Below, piece by piece: positions 17,692-25,048 of a DNA stretch of 44,839 bases. Where the stretch lies: the NCBI GenBank assembly GCA_030145485.1, contig JAQYVP010000246.1, forward strand, positions 1 to 44,839, read 5' to 3'. The translations under genes and the position numbers were made by a program. Numbering within the stretch: position 1 is the stretch's first letter; each line of letters starts with the position of its first letter. Under the pieces are notes generated by a model. It was not told where the DNA came from, did no database searches, and worked only from the letters and a program-made list of their open reading frames with translations. This stretch comes from Chromatiales bacterium. Lineage in GTDB: Bacteria > Pseudomonadota > Gammaproteobacteria > Chromatiales > Chromatiaceae.

Positions 17692-18159
17692 ATGAAAAAA
17701 ACTACACATTGCAATTGTAAATCTGGTTGTCATAGCAGGCGCTGCCAGTGTTTGAAAAACAACGAACCCTGTGGGGATGAGTGTGGCTGTGAAAATTGTG
17801 AGAATCCGCTGAATGGCGTCGACATCGAAGGCCTTACAACTTGCGCCATCGATAACATAAAGCAGTACAAATCACTGACAACAGAGGATTTAGAGACGAG
17901 ATATGAACTGCCCTGTGGTTGTGAAGAAGTTGCTTTGAAATATCTCCTGAGAGAATACACGTGCAAAGGGTGTAAAGATCTATTTTGGTACTCCTTTTGT
18001 TGTAATGAAGTGGTGCAAGACTCTTGTACCTGGCATTGCGAGGTCTGTGGCGCATGTAGAGACTGGAGAGAGTGGCATTGTGAAGTCTGTAATAAATGCA
18101 CTTATGGAGTAACCCTGCCGTGTGAACATTGTGGAAATACTGAGGGAGTATTGGTTTGA
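17692..18159 (+). CDS. cysteine-rich protein with CXC (CRC/tesmin-like) motif and CTCHY-like zinc module
   Basis: A 155-residue protein with about 29 cysteines. Residues 6-38 show the spacing of the CXC half of a CRC (tesmin/TSO1/LIN54) domain: [14 protein letters not shown], then [13 protein letters not shown]. The C-terminal part (about 95-150) has paired knuckles [26 protein letters not shown] and CEHC, with the HCxxCxxCRx-HCxxCxxC rhythm of CTCHY zinc fingers. A middle segment (about 40-80) is helical and cysteine-poor. Base composition is visibly lower in GC than neighbours, suggesting transfer. No good ribosome site is seen; an in-frame ATG at 17641 is possible, but the motif starts right after 17692. 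Function is unknown; a DNA- or metal-binding role is inferred. Confidence 0.75.
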   Translation: MKKTTHCNCKSGCHSRRCQCLKNNEPCGDECGCENCENPLNGVDIEGLTTCAIDNIKQYKSLTTEDLETRYELPCGCEEVALKYLLREYTCKGCKDLFWYSFCCNEVVQDSCTWHCEVCGACRDWREWHCEVCNKCTYGVTLPCEHCGNTEGVLV

Positions 18160-18241
18160 CATGCTATAGACTCATGCAAGTAATCATTTGATTGTAGCGT
18201 TTTCGTGTTTGTCATCCATGATCAACCTGTTTGTAATTATA

Positions 18242-18247
18242 TATAAT
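18242..18247 (+). promoter_or_regulatory. possible -10 box TATAAT
   Basis: A perfect TATAAT lies 12 bases before the ATG at 18259, with no convincing -35 element. If used, transcription would begin almost at the start codon, giving a nearly leaderless message; this fits the absence of a ribosome site. AT-rich context makes a chance match possible. Confidence 0.3.
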
Positions 18248-18258
18248 TTGTAAATACA

Positions 18259-18567
18259 ATGAAGCTCGAGTCCATTTATCTACACAGCTTTGATATATCT
18301 TTTGATATGCAGTTTTTTCTTTGTGAGAATATGGCTTGTGAAATGGTTCATTTTATTCTTGAACAGAATGACTCCGATGAACCCATCAGTTATAAAATAG
18401 ATATCAATGTGCTCAGTTGGGAGTATAAAGAAAGCGAGGAATATGATGCCCCTTCAGAGCTTGTTGACGATTTTTTTCCCTGTCGGGGTGGGTTCAGGCA
18501 GGAAATCCTTTACGACTCTCCAGCTAATTCCAATACTCTCTCCACGAGTTCTTCCGATAGCCGGTAG
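18259..18567 (+). CDS. orphan ORF, probably with a replaced C-terminus
   Basis: A 102-residue frame in low-GC DNA. Residues 1-80 look like a real protein: acidic, with strands such as SYKIDINVLSWEYKES. Residues 84-102 (SPANSNTLSTSSSDSR and before) are encoded by the antisense strand of the DUF3368 toxin 3' end, so they are not original. The gene seems to have been joined to the toxin locus and now ends in foreign DNA. I do not recognise a family. It may be a decaying gene or expressed in this form. Confidence 0.4.
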   Translation: MKLESIYLHSFDISFDMQFFLCENMACEMVHFILEQNDSDEPISYKIDINVLSWEYKESEEYDAPSELVDDFFPCRGGFRQEILYDSPANSNTLSTSSSDSR

Positions 18568-19016
18568 TCCGAATTTTGCAACTGCAAGAGCATTGATTTC
18601 AGTTCTCCAAGATACCCCTCACGCTTTGCCTGGAGCAAGACGCCCAGCACGCCAACGACCGGAATATTGCGTCTTATTGCAACCTGCCTGCCACGTTTTT
18701 CATCCATCAGCACACCGCACTGCAATTCCCTGGCTAGTACAATCGCCTGTGCTTCTCCCGTGTCCAGCGTAGCGAGTAAGCGTTTGTTGAGGTCGTTGTC
18801 AATGGTTTGCTCCACCGACGCGTGTTGCATGGCAAATGAAAGGATTGGTTCTGCCTCCGCATATTCCGTATTTACGCTTGCTTCAGACAAAACTACCCTG
18901 GGAATATGGATCTTCGAAAACAGGGCTGTCAGCAGTTCCAGTTGATTGAGTTTGGCAAGCGCAATCAACGGCCCTGTGTCGGCGACGATTATCCTGGCGC
19001 AAGGGCGTGGCTTCAT
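18510..19016 (-). CDS. PIN-like toxin, DUF3368 family
   Basis: A 168-residue putative ribonuclease toxin of the DUF3368/PIN-fold group. The first acidic residue lies in VADTGPLIALAKL, others in VVLSEASVNTEYAE, the DTGEAQAIVLA helix, and LMDEKRGRQVA, as expected for PIN active sites. It ends RLSEELVERVLELAGES. Its ATG overlaps the antitoxin stop as ATGA, which is typical of a toxin-antitoxin pair. A rearranged second copy of its 3' part lies at 20481-20578. Confidence 0.85.
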   Translation of the reverse strand: MKPRPCARIIVADTGPLIALAKLNQLELLTALFSKIHIPRVVLSEASVNTEYAEAEPILSFAMQHASVEQTIDNDLNKRLLATLDTGEAQAIVLARELQCGVLMDEKRGRQVAIRRNIPVVGVLGVLLQAKREGYLGELKSMLLQLQNSDYRLSEELVERVLELAGES

Positions 19017-19339
19017 CTCTCGAAGTAGCGTAGTTCGTCCGCCAGTTCATCGCCATCATAATCCACCACAGGGATATTCAGTTGGCTTAAATGGGCTGCA
19101 AACCCGGGAATTGACATACGCGCAAGTTTTGCAGCCTTCCCGAGGGAGATGACACCGTCTGTATAGAGGCCTTCCGCCAGTGCCGTATAGACGCCGTGCT
19201 GAACCAGATTATCGGAAAAAGGCACGCTGATAAACAGAGGGTGACCATGCCGTGTTACCAGCGCCAGATGGCCCTGTTCAGCCTCGCGGCTCAACTCACC
19301 GGTTCTTTCCCGCAGATCACGGATTGTAAAAGATTGCAT
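19013..19339 (-). CDS. antitoxin: Phd-like N-terminus joined to UPF0175
   Basis: A 108-residue protein upstream of and overlapping the DUF3368 toxin. Residues 1-40 are Phd/YefM-like (MQSFTIRDLRERTGELSREA then GHLALVTRHGHPLFISVPF), the DNA-binding and dimerising antitoxin fold. Residues 50-92 are UPF0175 (YTDGVISLGKAAKLARMSIP, then HLSQLNIPVVDYD). UPF0175 alone is the usual partner of DUF3368 toxins, so this is a two-part antitoxin. It is probably the first gene of the pair and autoregulates. Confidence 0.8.
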   Translation of the reverse strand: MQSFTIRDLRERTGELSREAEQGHLALVTRHGHPLFISVPFSDNLVQHGVYTALAEGLYTDGVISLGKAAKLARMSIPGFAAHLSQLNIPVVDYDGDELADELRYFER

Positions 19340-19427
19340 TGCTGACGCTCGTCAAAAAGTGTTCCACAATATGATAGCACAATTCTGGAGCTATATTTAC
19401 CCGACCCCTTTTACCAAAAAACGCATC

Positions 19428-19469
19428 GGAACTGCTCTTTAAACTGGATGGTATCTCCTGGTCAAAATG
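19428..19469. repeat. degenerate direct repeat, left copy
   Basis: GGAACTGCTCTTTAAACTGG plus the following GATCTCCT-like stretch recurs, with a few changes, at 20364-20409. The two copies bracket the HigBA operon and suggest a duplication or recombination event that brought it in. Confidence 0.55.
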
Positions 19470-19524
19470 CAGCGGGTAGCAAATAATCAGCATTCACAGC
19501 TGTTCTGTTTTTCTCTTCCACCAA

Positions 19525-19554
19525 TTGACTTGCATAAAGTAACATAAATGCTAC
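19525..19554 (+). promoter_or_regulatory. probable HigBA promoter with overlapping operator
   Basis: TTGACT (19525-19530) fits a -35 box. Seventeen bases on, ATGCTA (19548-19553) is a poor -10. The imperfect palindrome GTAACATAAATGCTAC (19539-19554) overlaps the -10 region, ten bases before the toxin ATG, a suitable place for autorepression by the HigA-type antitoxin. Confidence 0.4.
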
Positions 19555-19563
19555 CATTGACGC

Positions 19564-19893
19564 ATGGTGGAAGTAAGGGAATACTTGGCCATAGATGGTC
19601 ATAGCCCATTTGCCAAGTGGTTTGATCGGCTGAATGCAGTCGCTGCTGTAAAGGTTGTCACCGCGATACACCGGATGGAGCAGGGTAATCTTTCCAACGT
19701 AAAGGGTGTTGGCTCCGGGGTAATGGAATACCGAATTAATTTTGGCCCCGGATATCGGGTTTACTTCGGCAAGGATGGCGACAGATTGGTGATACTGCTA
19801 GCTGGCGGAACCAAAAAACGCCAGAGTGCTGATATCAGGACTGCACAGGCGTATTGGCAAGACTACAGGCGGCGAAAACTGCGAGAGGCGTAA
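19564..19893 (+). CDS. HigB/RelE-type toxin (addiction-module killer protein)
   Basis: A 109-residue toxin of the phage-derived Gp49-like/HigB branch of the RelE fold. Family blocks: PFAKWFDRLN, AAVKVVTAIHRMEQGNLSNV, GVMEYRINFGPGYRVYFG, and LVILLAGGTKKRQSADI, with the basic C-terminal helix YWQDYRRRKL. Such toxins cleave mRNA in the ribosomal A site. Toxin-first gene order, with the antitoxin two bases after its stop, is typical of this branch. Confidence 0.88.
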   Translation: MVEVREYLAIDGHSPFAKWFDRLNAVAAVKVVTAIHRMEQGNLSNVKGVGSGVMEYRINFGPGYRVYFGKDGDRLVILLAGGTKKRQSADIRTAQAYWQDYRRRKLREA

Positions 19894-19895
19894 TC

Positions 19896-20219
19896 ATGGC
19901 ATTGACTAAGGATTTTAAGGAGGCAATTCAGGCGCGCGCGCGACGCGATTCTGAATTTCGCAAAGCCCTGTTGCAGGAAGGTACGGAATGTTTACTCGCC
20001 GGCGACGTTGCCACTGGCAAAATGATTTTACGCGACTATATCAACGCGACGATTGGGTTTGAAGAGTTATCCGGGGTTGTTGGCAAGTCAAGCAAAAGCC
20101 TCATGCGCATGTTTGGCCCTAAGGGGAATCCCCAGGCCAGCAATCTGTTCGGAGTCATTGGTTACCTGCAGGAAAAAGAGGGAATACACCTGGAAGTCAA
20201 GGCGAGGAAGGTTGCATAA
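19896..20219 (+). CDS. HigA-type antitoxin
   Basis: A 107-residue antitoxin starting at the ATG two bases after the toxin stop; an in-frame earlier start would overlap the toxin and lacks support. The fold is the XRE-like helix-turn-helix of this antitoxin group: GKMILRDYINATIGFEELSG, then KSSKSLMRMFGPKGNPQASN as the recognition segment. It should neutralise the toxin and repress at the palindrome upstream of the operon. Confidence 0.87.
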   Translation: MALTKDFKEAIQARARRDSEFRKALLQEGTECLLAGDVATGKMILRDYINATIGFEELSGVVGKSSKSLMRMFGPKGNPQASNLFGVIGYLQEKEGIHLEVKARKVA

Positions 20220-20232
20220 CGGGGTGAAAATG

Positions 20233-20301
20233 GATTTGGGGATAGTATAGATTCGGGGGACAGTATACCTATTCGGATTCGGGGGACAGTATACCTATTC
20301 C
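20233..20301. repeat. 26-bp tandem repeat, about 2.7 units
   Basis: Two nearly identical units, each containing ATTCGGGGGACAGTATACCT, lie at 20251-20275 and 20277-20301, preceded by a degenerate part-unit (20233-20250). Similar GGGGGACAGTATAC motifs are often found beside REP-associated Y1 transposase genes, but no such gene is present in this window. Confidence 0.7.
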
Positions 20302-20363
20302 ACAAAGGTGCTGACGGGGCATGAATGATCGGTGGTAGGGGAGAGATACCATCAAAATGCACT

Positions 20364-20409
20364 GGAACCTCTCTTTAAACTTGGATGGGGATCTCCTGAT
20401 AAATAATGG
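20364..20409. repeat. degenerate direct repeat, right copy
   Basis: GGAACCTCTCTTTAAACTTG and following bases match the copy at 19428-19469 in the same orientation, at roughly 80 percent by eye. Confidence 0.55.
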
Positions 20410-20480
20410 GCCAGCAACCTGTGTTTGACATACATCGCCTCACTGTCTGAAACAGATGAGAAACTCCGCAGGATATCCTT

Positions 20481-20578
20481 TTACGACTCACCCGCTAGCT
20501 CCAGTACCCTCCCCACAAGCTCTTCGGACAGCCGGCATTCCAACTACCGGAATACCACGTCGCCACGCAGCATGCCGC
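20481..20578 (-). pseudogene. scrambled remnant of a second DUF3368 toxin
   Basis: Read on the minus strand, 20481-20534 encodes RLSEELVGRVLELAGES then a stop, nearly identical to the C-terminus of the toxin at 18510. Just upstream, in another frame, RRGIPVVGMPA matches the toxin's IRRNIPVVGVLG block. About 35 codons between these two blocks are missing, so an internal deletion has joined them out of frame. Everything further upstream is lost at the junction with the DUF1778 gene. Confidence 0.75.
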
Positions 20579-20579
20579 C

Positions 20580-20843
20580 ATGTCTAAAACTGCCCCGATC
20601 AACATGCGCGTTGAACCGAGTCAGCACGCCTTATTAACCAAAGCCGCAGCTCTTTTACATAAAGATAGAAGCGCTTTTATTCTGGATGTTGTCTGCAGGG
20701 AGGCTGAAAATGTGCTGCTTGATCAGCGCCTTTTCTATTTGAATGAGGAGGATTTCGAGGCTTTTGAAACACTACTCGTTGCTCCAATAGCTGAGAGTGA
20801 AAAACTCAAAGCATTACTGACAGAACCATCGTCTTGGGAGTAA
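20580..20843 (+). CDS. orphan DUF1778-family antitoxin
   Basis: An 87-residue TacA-like antitoxin. Ribbon-helix-helix N-terminus (INMRVEPSQHALLTKAAALL, then FILDVVCREAENVLL) and a C-terminal toxin-binding tail (FYLNEEDFEAFETLL). The usual partner, a GNAT acetyltransferase that modifies aminoacyl-tRNA, should follow directly; instead 40 bases later the convergent SYLF gene ends. No toxin remains, so this is an orphan. The start abuts the toxin remnant and has no ribosome site. Confidence 0.8.
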   Translation: MSKTAPINMRVEPSQHALLTKAAALLHKDRSAFILDVVCREAENVLLDQRLFYLNEEDFEAFETLLVAPIAESEKLKALLTEPSSWE

Positions 20844-20887
20844 TAACTTCTCCAACACTACTCAAGGATGCCATGCTGCGCAACTCC

Positions 20888-21598
20888 TTAGTTCAGTTCA
20901 TCATCCGGCCAGTAACGCGATCCGGTCAGTTTTGCGCCGATTTTCCATCCCTTTTTCGTCAGGATGAAAACGGCTTTGCCTTCGTTGAAGCGGTGTGAAA
21001 GCTGTTCTTTGTCATCACCAACCATGGCGCCGGCTTCTGCAGTTGCATCGAGGCCATTTTTGGCGAATTCTTCGAGATCTGCATTGCTCTGGAAGAGAAT
21101 GACGAGTTGGGATTCCCAGCCGCCAATGCCGAAACTCAGGCCGGCTCCGGTGGTGGCCATCTTCATGTAGACGCGGGTGTCAGTCCCTCGATTGACTGCT
21201 ACACCGCGTCCGTAGCCGGCGACAACATAGAAGCTCGCTTCGCGCTTATCGAACACCGCATAACCGCTGCTTTGATCGAACAGTTTGCGGCCTTCCGGCT
21301 GCTCATTGAACAACCGCGCTAAAGTCTTCTCCGCCATGGCGTCGAGCTTGTCGCGTGTGGCTTCCGGTGTCGCCTCGTCGCGCAGGCTCTTCTTGGTGGA
21401 GTCTATGCTGTCGCTGACTGCATCGGTGGCCTTTCCCGCCGCATTACCAACAGTATCGACAGTACTCTTGGTGGTGTTGCCGACCGCTTTCGCGGCATTT
21501 GCGGCGCCTTCCGTGATTTTATCGAACGAGAACCCGGCGTTTACGACGGTTGGCGTCAAAGTAATGAGCAGTATGAAAAAAAGTTTGTTTGATATCAT
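20888..21598 (-). CDS. exported SYLF (Ysc84-type) lipid-binding protein
   Basis: A 236-residue protein with a signal peptide (LFFILLITLTPTVVNA), an alanine/threonine-rich amphipathic repeat region (about residues 28-75: AANAAKAVGNTTKSTVDTVG), then a SYLF domain (about 85-215) with SGYAVFDKREASFYVVAGYG and TGAGLSFGIGGWESQLVILF. SYLF proteins bind phosphoinositides in eukaryotes; bacterial forms are periplasmic or membrane-associated with unknown role. AGGAA precedes the ATG. Confidence 0.85.
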   Translation of the reverse strand: MISNKLFFILLITLTPTVVNAGFSFDKITEGAANAAKAVGNTTKSTVDTVGNAAGKATDAVSDSIDSTKKSLRDEATPEATRDKLDAMAEKTLARLFNEQPEGRKLFDQSSGYAVFDKREASFYVVAGYGRGVAVNRGTDTRVYMKMATTGAGLSFGIGGWESQLVILFQSNADLEEFAKNGLDATAEAGAMVGDDKEQLSHRFNEGKAVFILTKKGWKIGAKLTGSRYWPDDELN

Positions 21599-21889
21599 TT
21601 CAAGTTTCCTGATCGGTCTATATAGAATTATAAAATATGATTTCCAGTCGCGTTTGTCACTGCGTCACGGGAGTGCTGATCATTATAGCCGAAACTCGTA
21701 TCGTTCATAGCTCAAGAGTATGAATCACCTTTGATAAATGAAGTGTGTGTTGCATAGGGTTATTGAGCAGGTGTATTGCGCCTAATCCAACCTGCAACGA
21801 TTTTTCATGTCATGATGCATAGATTGTTGTAAAGTTCGGCCATCAGAATATTACTTCCATACTCCTTTTCATCTATCCAGTAATTCTCT
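21599..21889. other. 290-bp intergenic region
   Basis: Divergent spacer between the SYLF gene and the SNF2 helicase gene. It should hold promoters for both, but I see no clear operator, terminator or repeat in it. Confidence 0.5.
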
Positions 21890-24800
21890 ATGAACGACTC
21901 TAGCAACGAACGCGATCCTTTTCTCTTCGATATTGAGCAGCTTCGAACCCTCGCTCCGGAGCATATTGTGGGTGAAGGACTGGCGCATTTTCAGGCGGAC
22001 AGCGTCACTGATCTTGACTGGGGTGGTGAATCGTTGCGCGCCCAGGTGGAGGATCTCAAAACCGAAGATACCCTGTTGACAGGTATCACGATCGATGAAG
22101 AGGGTAACATCGATGCGGTTTGCGACTGTAATGAAGAATCTCCTGTGTGCCGTCATGCCATTGCGGTGTTATACGCCTATGCCGAGGCATCCGCAGAGGA
22201 TGAGGGTCTGCGCGGTGCACTGGATGCTGCCATCGAGGAGCGCGTCAAGAGCGGCCGCAACGAGGTGGAGGTCAAGCCAGTGGGTGGTGATGCGGGATAC
22301 GGCCCATGGAGTGCTCGCTCTATCGGCGCCAACAGCCGTTTTCCACGCAGCTACAGGGTGCATATCCGCTCGTTGACGCGGCGTTCCAACTACTGTACCT
22401 GCCCCGACTTTGCCGGCAATCAGCTCGGCACCTGCAAGCATATCGAAGCGGTGCTCAACAAGCTGGGCAAGCGCCGGGATTACGCCCGCCTGAAACGCCG
22501 GGGTGCGCTGCTGCCCTATGTCTATCTTGACTGGAATGTAGAAAATGCGCCGCATATCGCGTTGCACCGCGCAGCCGAGATGCCGGGAGACGGAGATCTG
22601 GCAGCGATACTGCAGGAGTATTTTGACGACCGGGGGGTGTTCCAGGGGCGCTTGCCTGACGAATTTTTTCGTTTCGCCGAGCAGGTGGAAGATCGTGAGG
22701 ATATCGATCTGGGTGAAGACGCCATCGCTCACGCCAAACAGTTGGCGGATGAGGCGTCGCACCAACTGCGTTCCGCCGAAATTCGTCAATCTATCGTGGC
22801 ATCTGGTGGCCGTCTTCCCGGAATCCGGGCGAAGCTCTATCCATACCAGGTGGAAGGGGTTGCTTTTCTCGCTGCCAACGGCAGGGCATTGCTGGCCGAT
22901 GACATGGGTCTGGGCAAGACTCTGCAGGCGATCGCAGCAGCCGGGTGGCTGAATCAAAATGCCAATGCCGAACGGGTGTTGATCATCTGTCCAGCCTCTC
23001 TGAAACACCAGTGGGCCAGGGAGATCGAAAAATTTACCGAGATCGATGCGCAGATCATCCAGGGAAATGCCGAGGCCAGAGGGGTGCAGTACCGGCGTCG
23101 CAACGCCTTCACCATCATCAACTACGAGCTGGTGCTGCGCGACCTGTCGGTCATCAACGCGCTCTACACTCCCGATCTGCTGATCCTCGATGAGGCGCAG
23201 CGGATCAAGAACTGGCGCACCCAGATAGCGACTGCCATCAAGTTGATTCCTTCACGCTATGCCTTCGTGCTAACCGGTACACCGCTCGAAAATCGTCTCG
23301 AAGATCTCTACAGCCTGATGCAGGTGGTCGATCCGCGGGTACTCGGCCCCCTGTGGCGCTACATGATCGATTTTCACATTACCGATGAGCGCGGCAAGGT
23401 GCTGGGCTATCGCAATCTCTCCATACTGCGCCGCCGCCTGGAGCCGGTGATGCTGCGCCGCGACCGCAGGCTGGTCTCTGACCAGCTGCCTGAACGCATA
23501 CAGACGCGTGTCGATTTGCCCATGACCGAGCCTCAACAGGAGTTGCATGACAGCGCCATGAGCGCTGCCGGTACGCTTGCGACGATTGCCAAAAGGCGGC
23601 CGCTGACGCCTGGTGAGAAGAATCGCCTCATGGCGGCTTTGCAGCAGGCGCGTATGGCCTGCGATGCTGCCGGGCTTGTCGACAAGGAGAGCGAGGGCTC
23701 ACCCAAGATCGATGAGCTGGAGAAGGTGCTGGATGATCTCTGTCTGCAGGGTGGCCGCAAGGCAGTGGTGTTCTCCCAGTGGACCATGATGACGAAGATG
23801 GTGGAGAAGCGCCTGCGTGAGATGGGGCTTGGGAGTGTGCGCCTGCATGGCGGAGTTCCCACGGTAAAACGCGGCGCCTTGATGGATCGTTTTCGTGACG
23901 ATGACGCCATCCAGGTTTTCATCTCTACCGATGCCGGCGGCGTCGGCCTGAATCTGCAGAACGCCAGTGTGTTGATCAACCTGGATGTGCCGTGGAATCC
24001 GGCGGTGCTGGAGCAGCGTATCGCCCGCATCCATCGCCTCGGGCAGAGTGAAAAGGTGCAGGTGATCCTGATGGTCACCTCCGAGGGCTACGAGGGACGG
24101 GTGATGGAGCTGGTGCAGAACAAGCAGCATCTGTTCGACAATGTCATCTCGGAGGATGCCGAGGAGGATGTGGTCGGGGTCTCCGCCAAACTGCTGGAAA
24201 GCGTGCTTGAAGATCTTGCAACAGAGAGTCCAGACAAGCGTGATCCGGTGGGCGGCGGTCAGCCTGAGCTTGTCGATGAGTTGCCCGATCAAGCTGTGGC
24301 TGAACCTCAGCAGCCCCGCTCTGCTGATGGCGCAGAGAGCGGAAATAGTGCGCGGGATCTGGCGATAACCCGCTGTATCGAGTCACTGCAGCGGCGGCTG
24401 GGGGCGCGTATCGAACGCATCATGGGTGCTGGGGGCGGCCTGATGGTAGTCGTTGACCGGGTAGATGAAGATGCCTGGCGTTATTCGCTGGAGCTCTCCG
24501 AAACAGCGGAAATTCAGGTTGCGCTGGTTGATCCGGTCAGCCTCAGCAGCATGCGGCGGCTGGGTCTTGTCTCCGAGGATCAAAAGGAGGGTCTCTATTT
24601 CGATGCGGCGCAGAGCGAGGATGTCAACACTACCTCGCCGCTGATGCGCTTCGCCACGGAGCGTATCGATGCAGCCGAAGTGTTGCTGGAGCAGGATGCC
24701 TGTGGACCGGCGCTGGAACTGCTGGCTTCCGCCATGGTGGCGGCTGTCGCCGGGCGTGGGGAGTTGACGCTGGCGCCTGCTATGGATCAGGCCGGGATCT

Positions 24801-24952
24801 GGATCTACTCTGAAGCCCTGCCAAAGGGGTGGATCGATGAGACGCAGGCTGCTCTTGTCATGCGCACTCTGGCGCTCCTCAATGCTGTATCAGTGCCTGT
24901 GGAGCAACTGCAGGAGTTGCTGGCTGCGGCGCGCGTGCTGGTCATCGAGTAG
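21890..24952 (+). CDS. SNF2-family helicase with two SWIM zinc motifs
   Basis: A 1020-residue ATP-dependent DNA translocase. Two SWIM-type zinc motifs lie at the N-terminus: CDCNEESPVCRH (about 78-89) and CTCPDFAGNQLGTCKH (about 169-184). The SNF2 motor follows, with Walker A ADDMGLGKT (336-344), DEAQ (434-437), LTGTPLENRL, and in the second lobe VFSQWTMMTKMVEKRL, STDAGGVGLNLQ and RIARIHRLGQ. The last 300 residues are a poorly conserved acidic/helical region. No ribosome site is obvious. It stands alone; a role in nucleoprotein remodelling or defence is possible, not shown. Confidence 0.9.
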   Translation: MNDSSNERDPFLFDIEQLRTLAPEHIVGEGLAHFQADSVTDLDWGGESLRAQVEDLKTEDTLLTGITIDEEGNIDAVCDCNEESPVCRHAIAVLYAYAEASAEDEGLRGALDAAIEERVKSGRNEVEVKPVGGDAGYGPWSARSIGANSRFPRSYRVHIRSLTRRSNYCTCPDFAGNQLGTCKHIEAVLNKLGKRRDYARLKRRGALLPYVYLDWNVENAPHIALHRAAEMPGDGDLAAILQEYFDDRGVFQGRLPDEFFRFAEQVEDREDIDLGEDAIAHAKQLADEASHQLRSAEIRQSIVASGGRLPGIRAKLYPYQVEGVAFLAANGRALLADDMGLGKTLQAIAAAGWLNQNANAERVLIICPASLKHQWAREIEKFTEIDAQIIQGNAEARGVQYRRRNAFTIINYELVLRDLSVINALYTPDLLILDEAQRIKNWRTQIATAIKLIPSRYAFVLTGTPLENRLEDLYSLMQVVDPRVLGPLWRYMIDFHITDERGKVLGYRNLSILRRRLEPVMLRRDRRLVSDQLPERIQTRVDLPMTEPQQELHDSAMSAAGTLATIAKRRPLTPGEKNRLMAALQQARMACDAAGLVDKESEGSPKIDELEKVLDDLCLQGGRKAVVFSQWTMMTKMVEKRLREMGLGSVRLHGGVPTVKRGALMDRFRDDDAIQVFISTDAGGVGLNLQNASVLINLDVPWNPAVLEQRIARIHRLGQSEKVQVILMVTSEGYEGRVMELVQNKQHLFDNVISEDAEEDVVGVSAKLLESVLEDLATESPDKRDPVGGGQPELVDELPDQAVAEPQQPRSADGAESGNSARDLAITRCIESLQRRLGARIERIMGAGGGLMVVVDRVDEDAWRYSLELSETAEIQVALVDPVSLSSMRRLGLVSEDQKEGLYFDAAQSEDVNTTSPLMRFATERIDAAEVLLEQDACGPALELLASAMVAAVAGRGELTLAPAMDQAGIWIYSEALPKGWIDETQAALVMRTLALLNAVSVPVEQLQELLAAARVLVIE

Positions 24953-24975
24953 GTGAGTCACTACAAGGCAGATCT

Positions 24976-25048
24976 GTAGGGTGCATTAAGCGATAGTGCA
25001 TTGCACCTTCCCATGTGGCGCAATGCGCTGTCGCTTATTGCGCCCTAC
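24976..25048. repeat. palindromic repeat family B, complete copy
   Basis: A 73-bp inverted repeat running from GTAGGGTGCATTAAGCGATA to TGTCGCTTATTGCGCCCTAC; the arms are complementary over almost the whole length around a short CTTCCCATG centre. It lies between the SNF2 gene and the convergent hypothetical gene, and its right end contains the stop codon of the latter (25045-25047). Confidence 0.85.

Larger units (their letters stand above)
20220..20579. other. 360-bp non-coding patchwork between toxin-antitoxin loci
   Basis: From left to right this gap holds tandem GGGGGACAGTATACC repeats (20233-20301), the right copy of a degenerate direct repeat (20364-20409), and a scrambled toxin remnant on the minus strand (20481-20578). 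The rest, about 20302-20360 and 20410-20480, shows nothing recognisable. A recombination hot spot is inferred. Confidence 0.7.
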
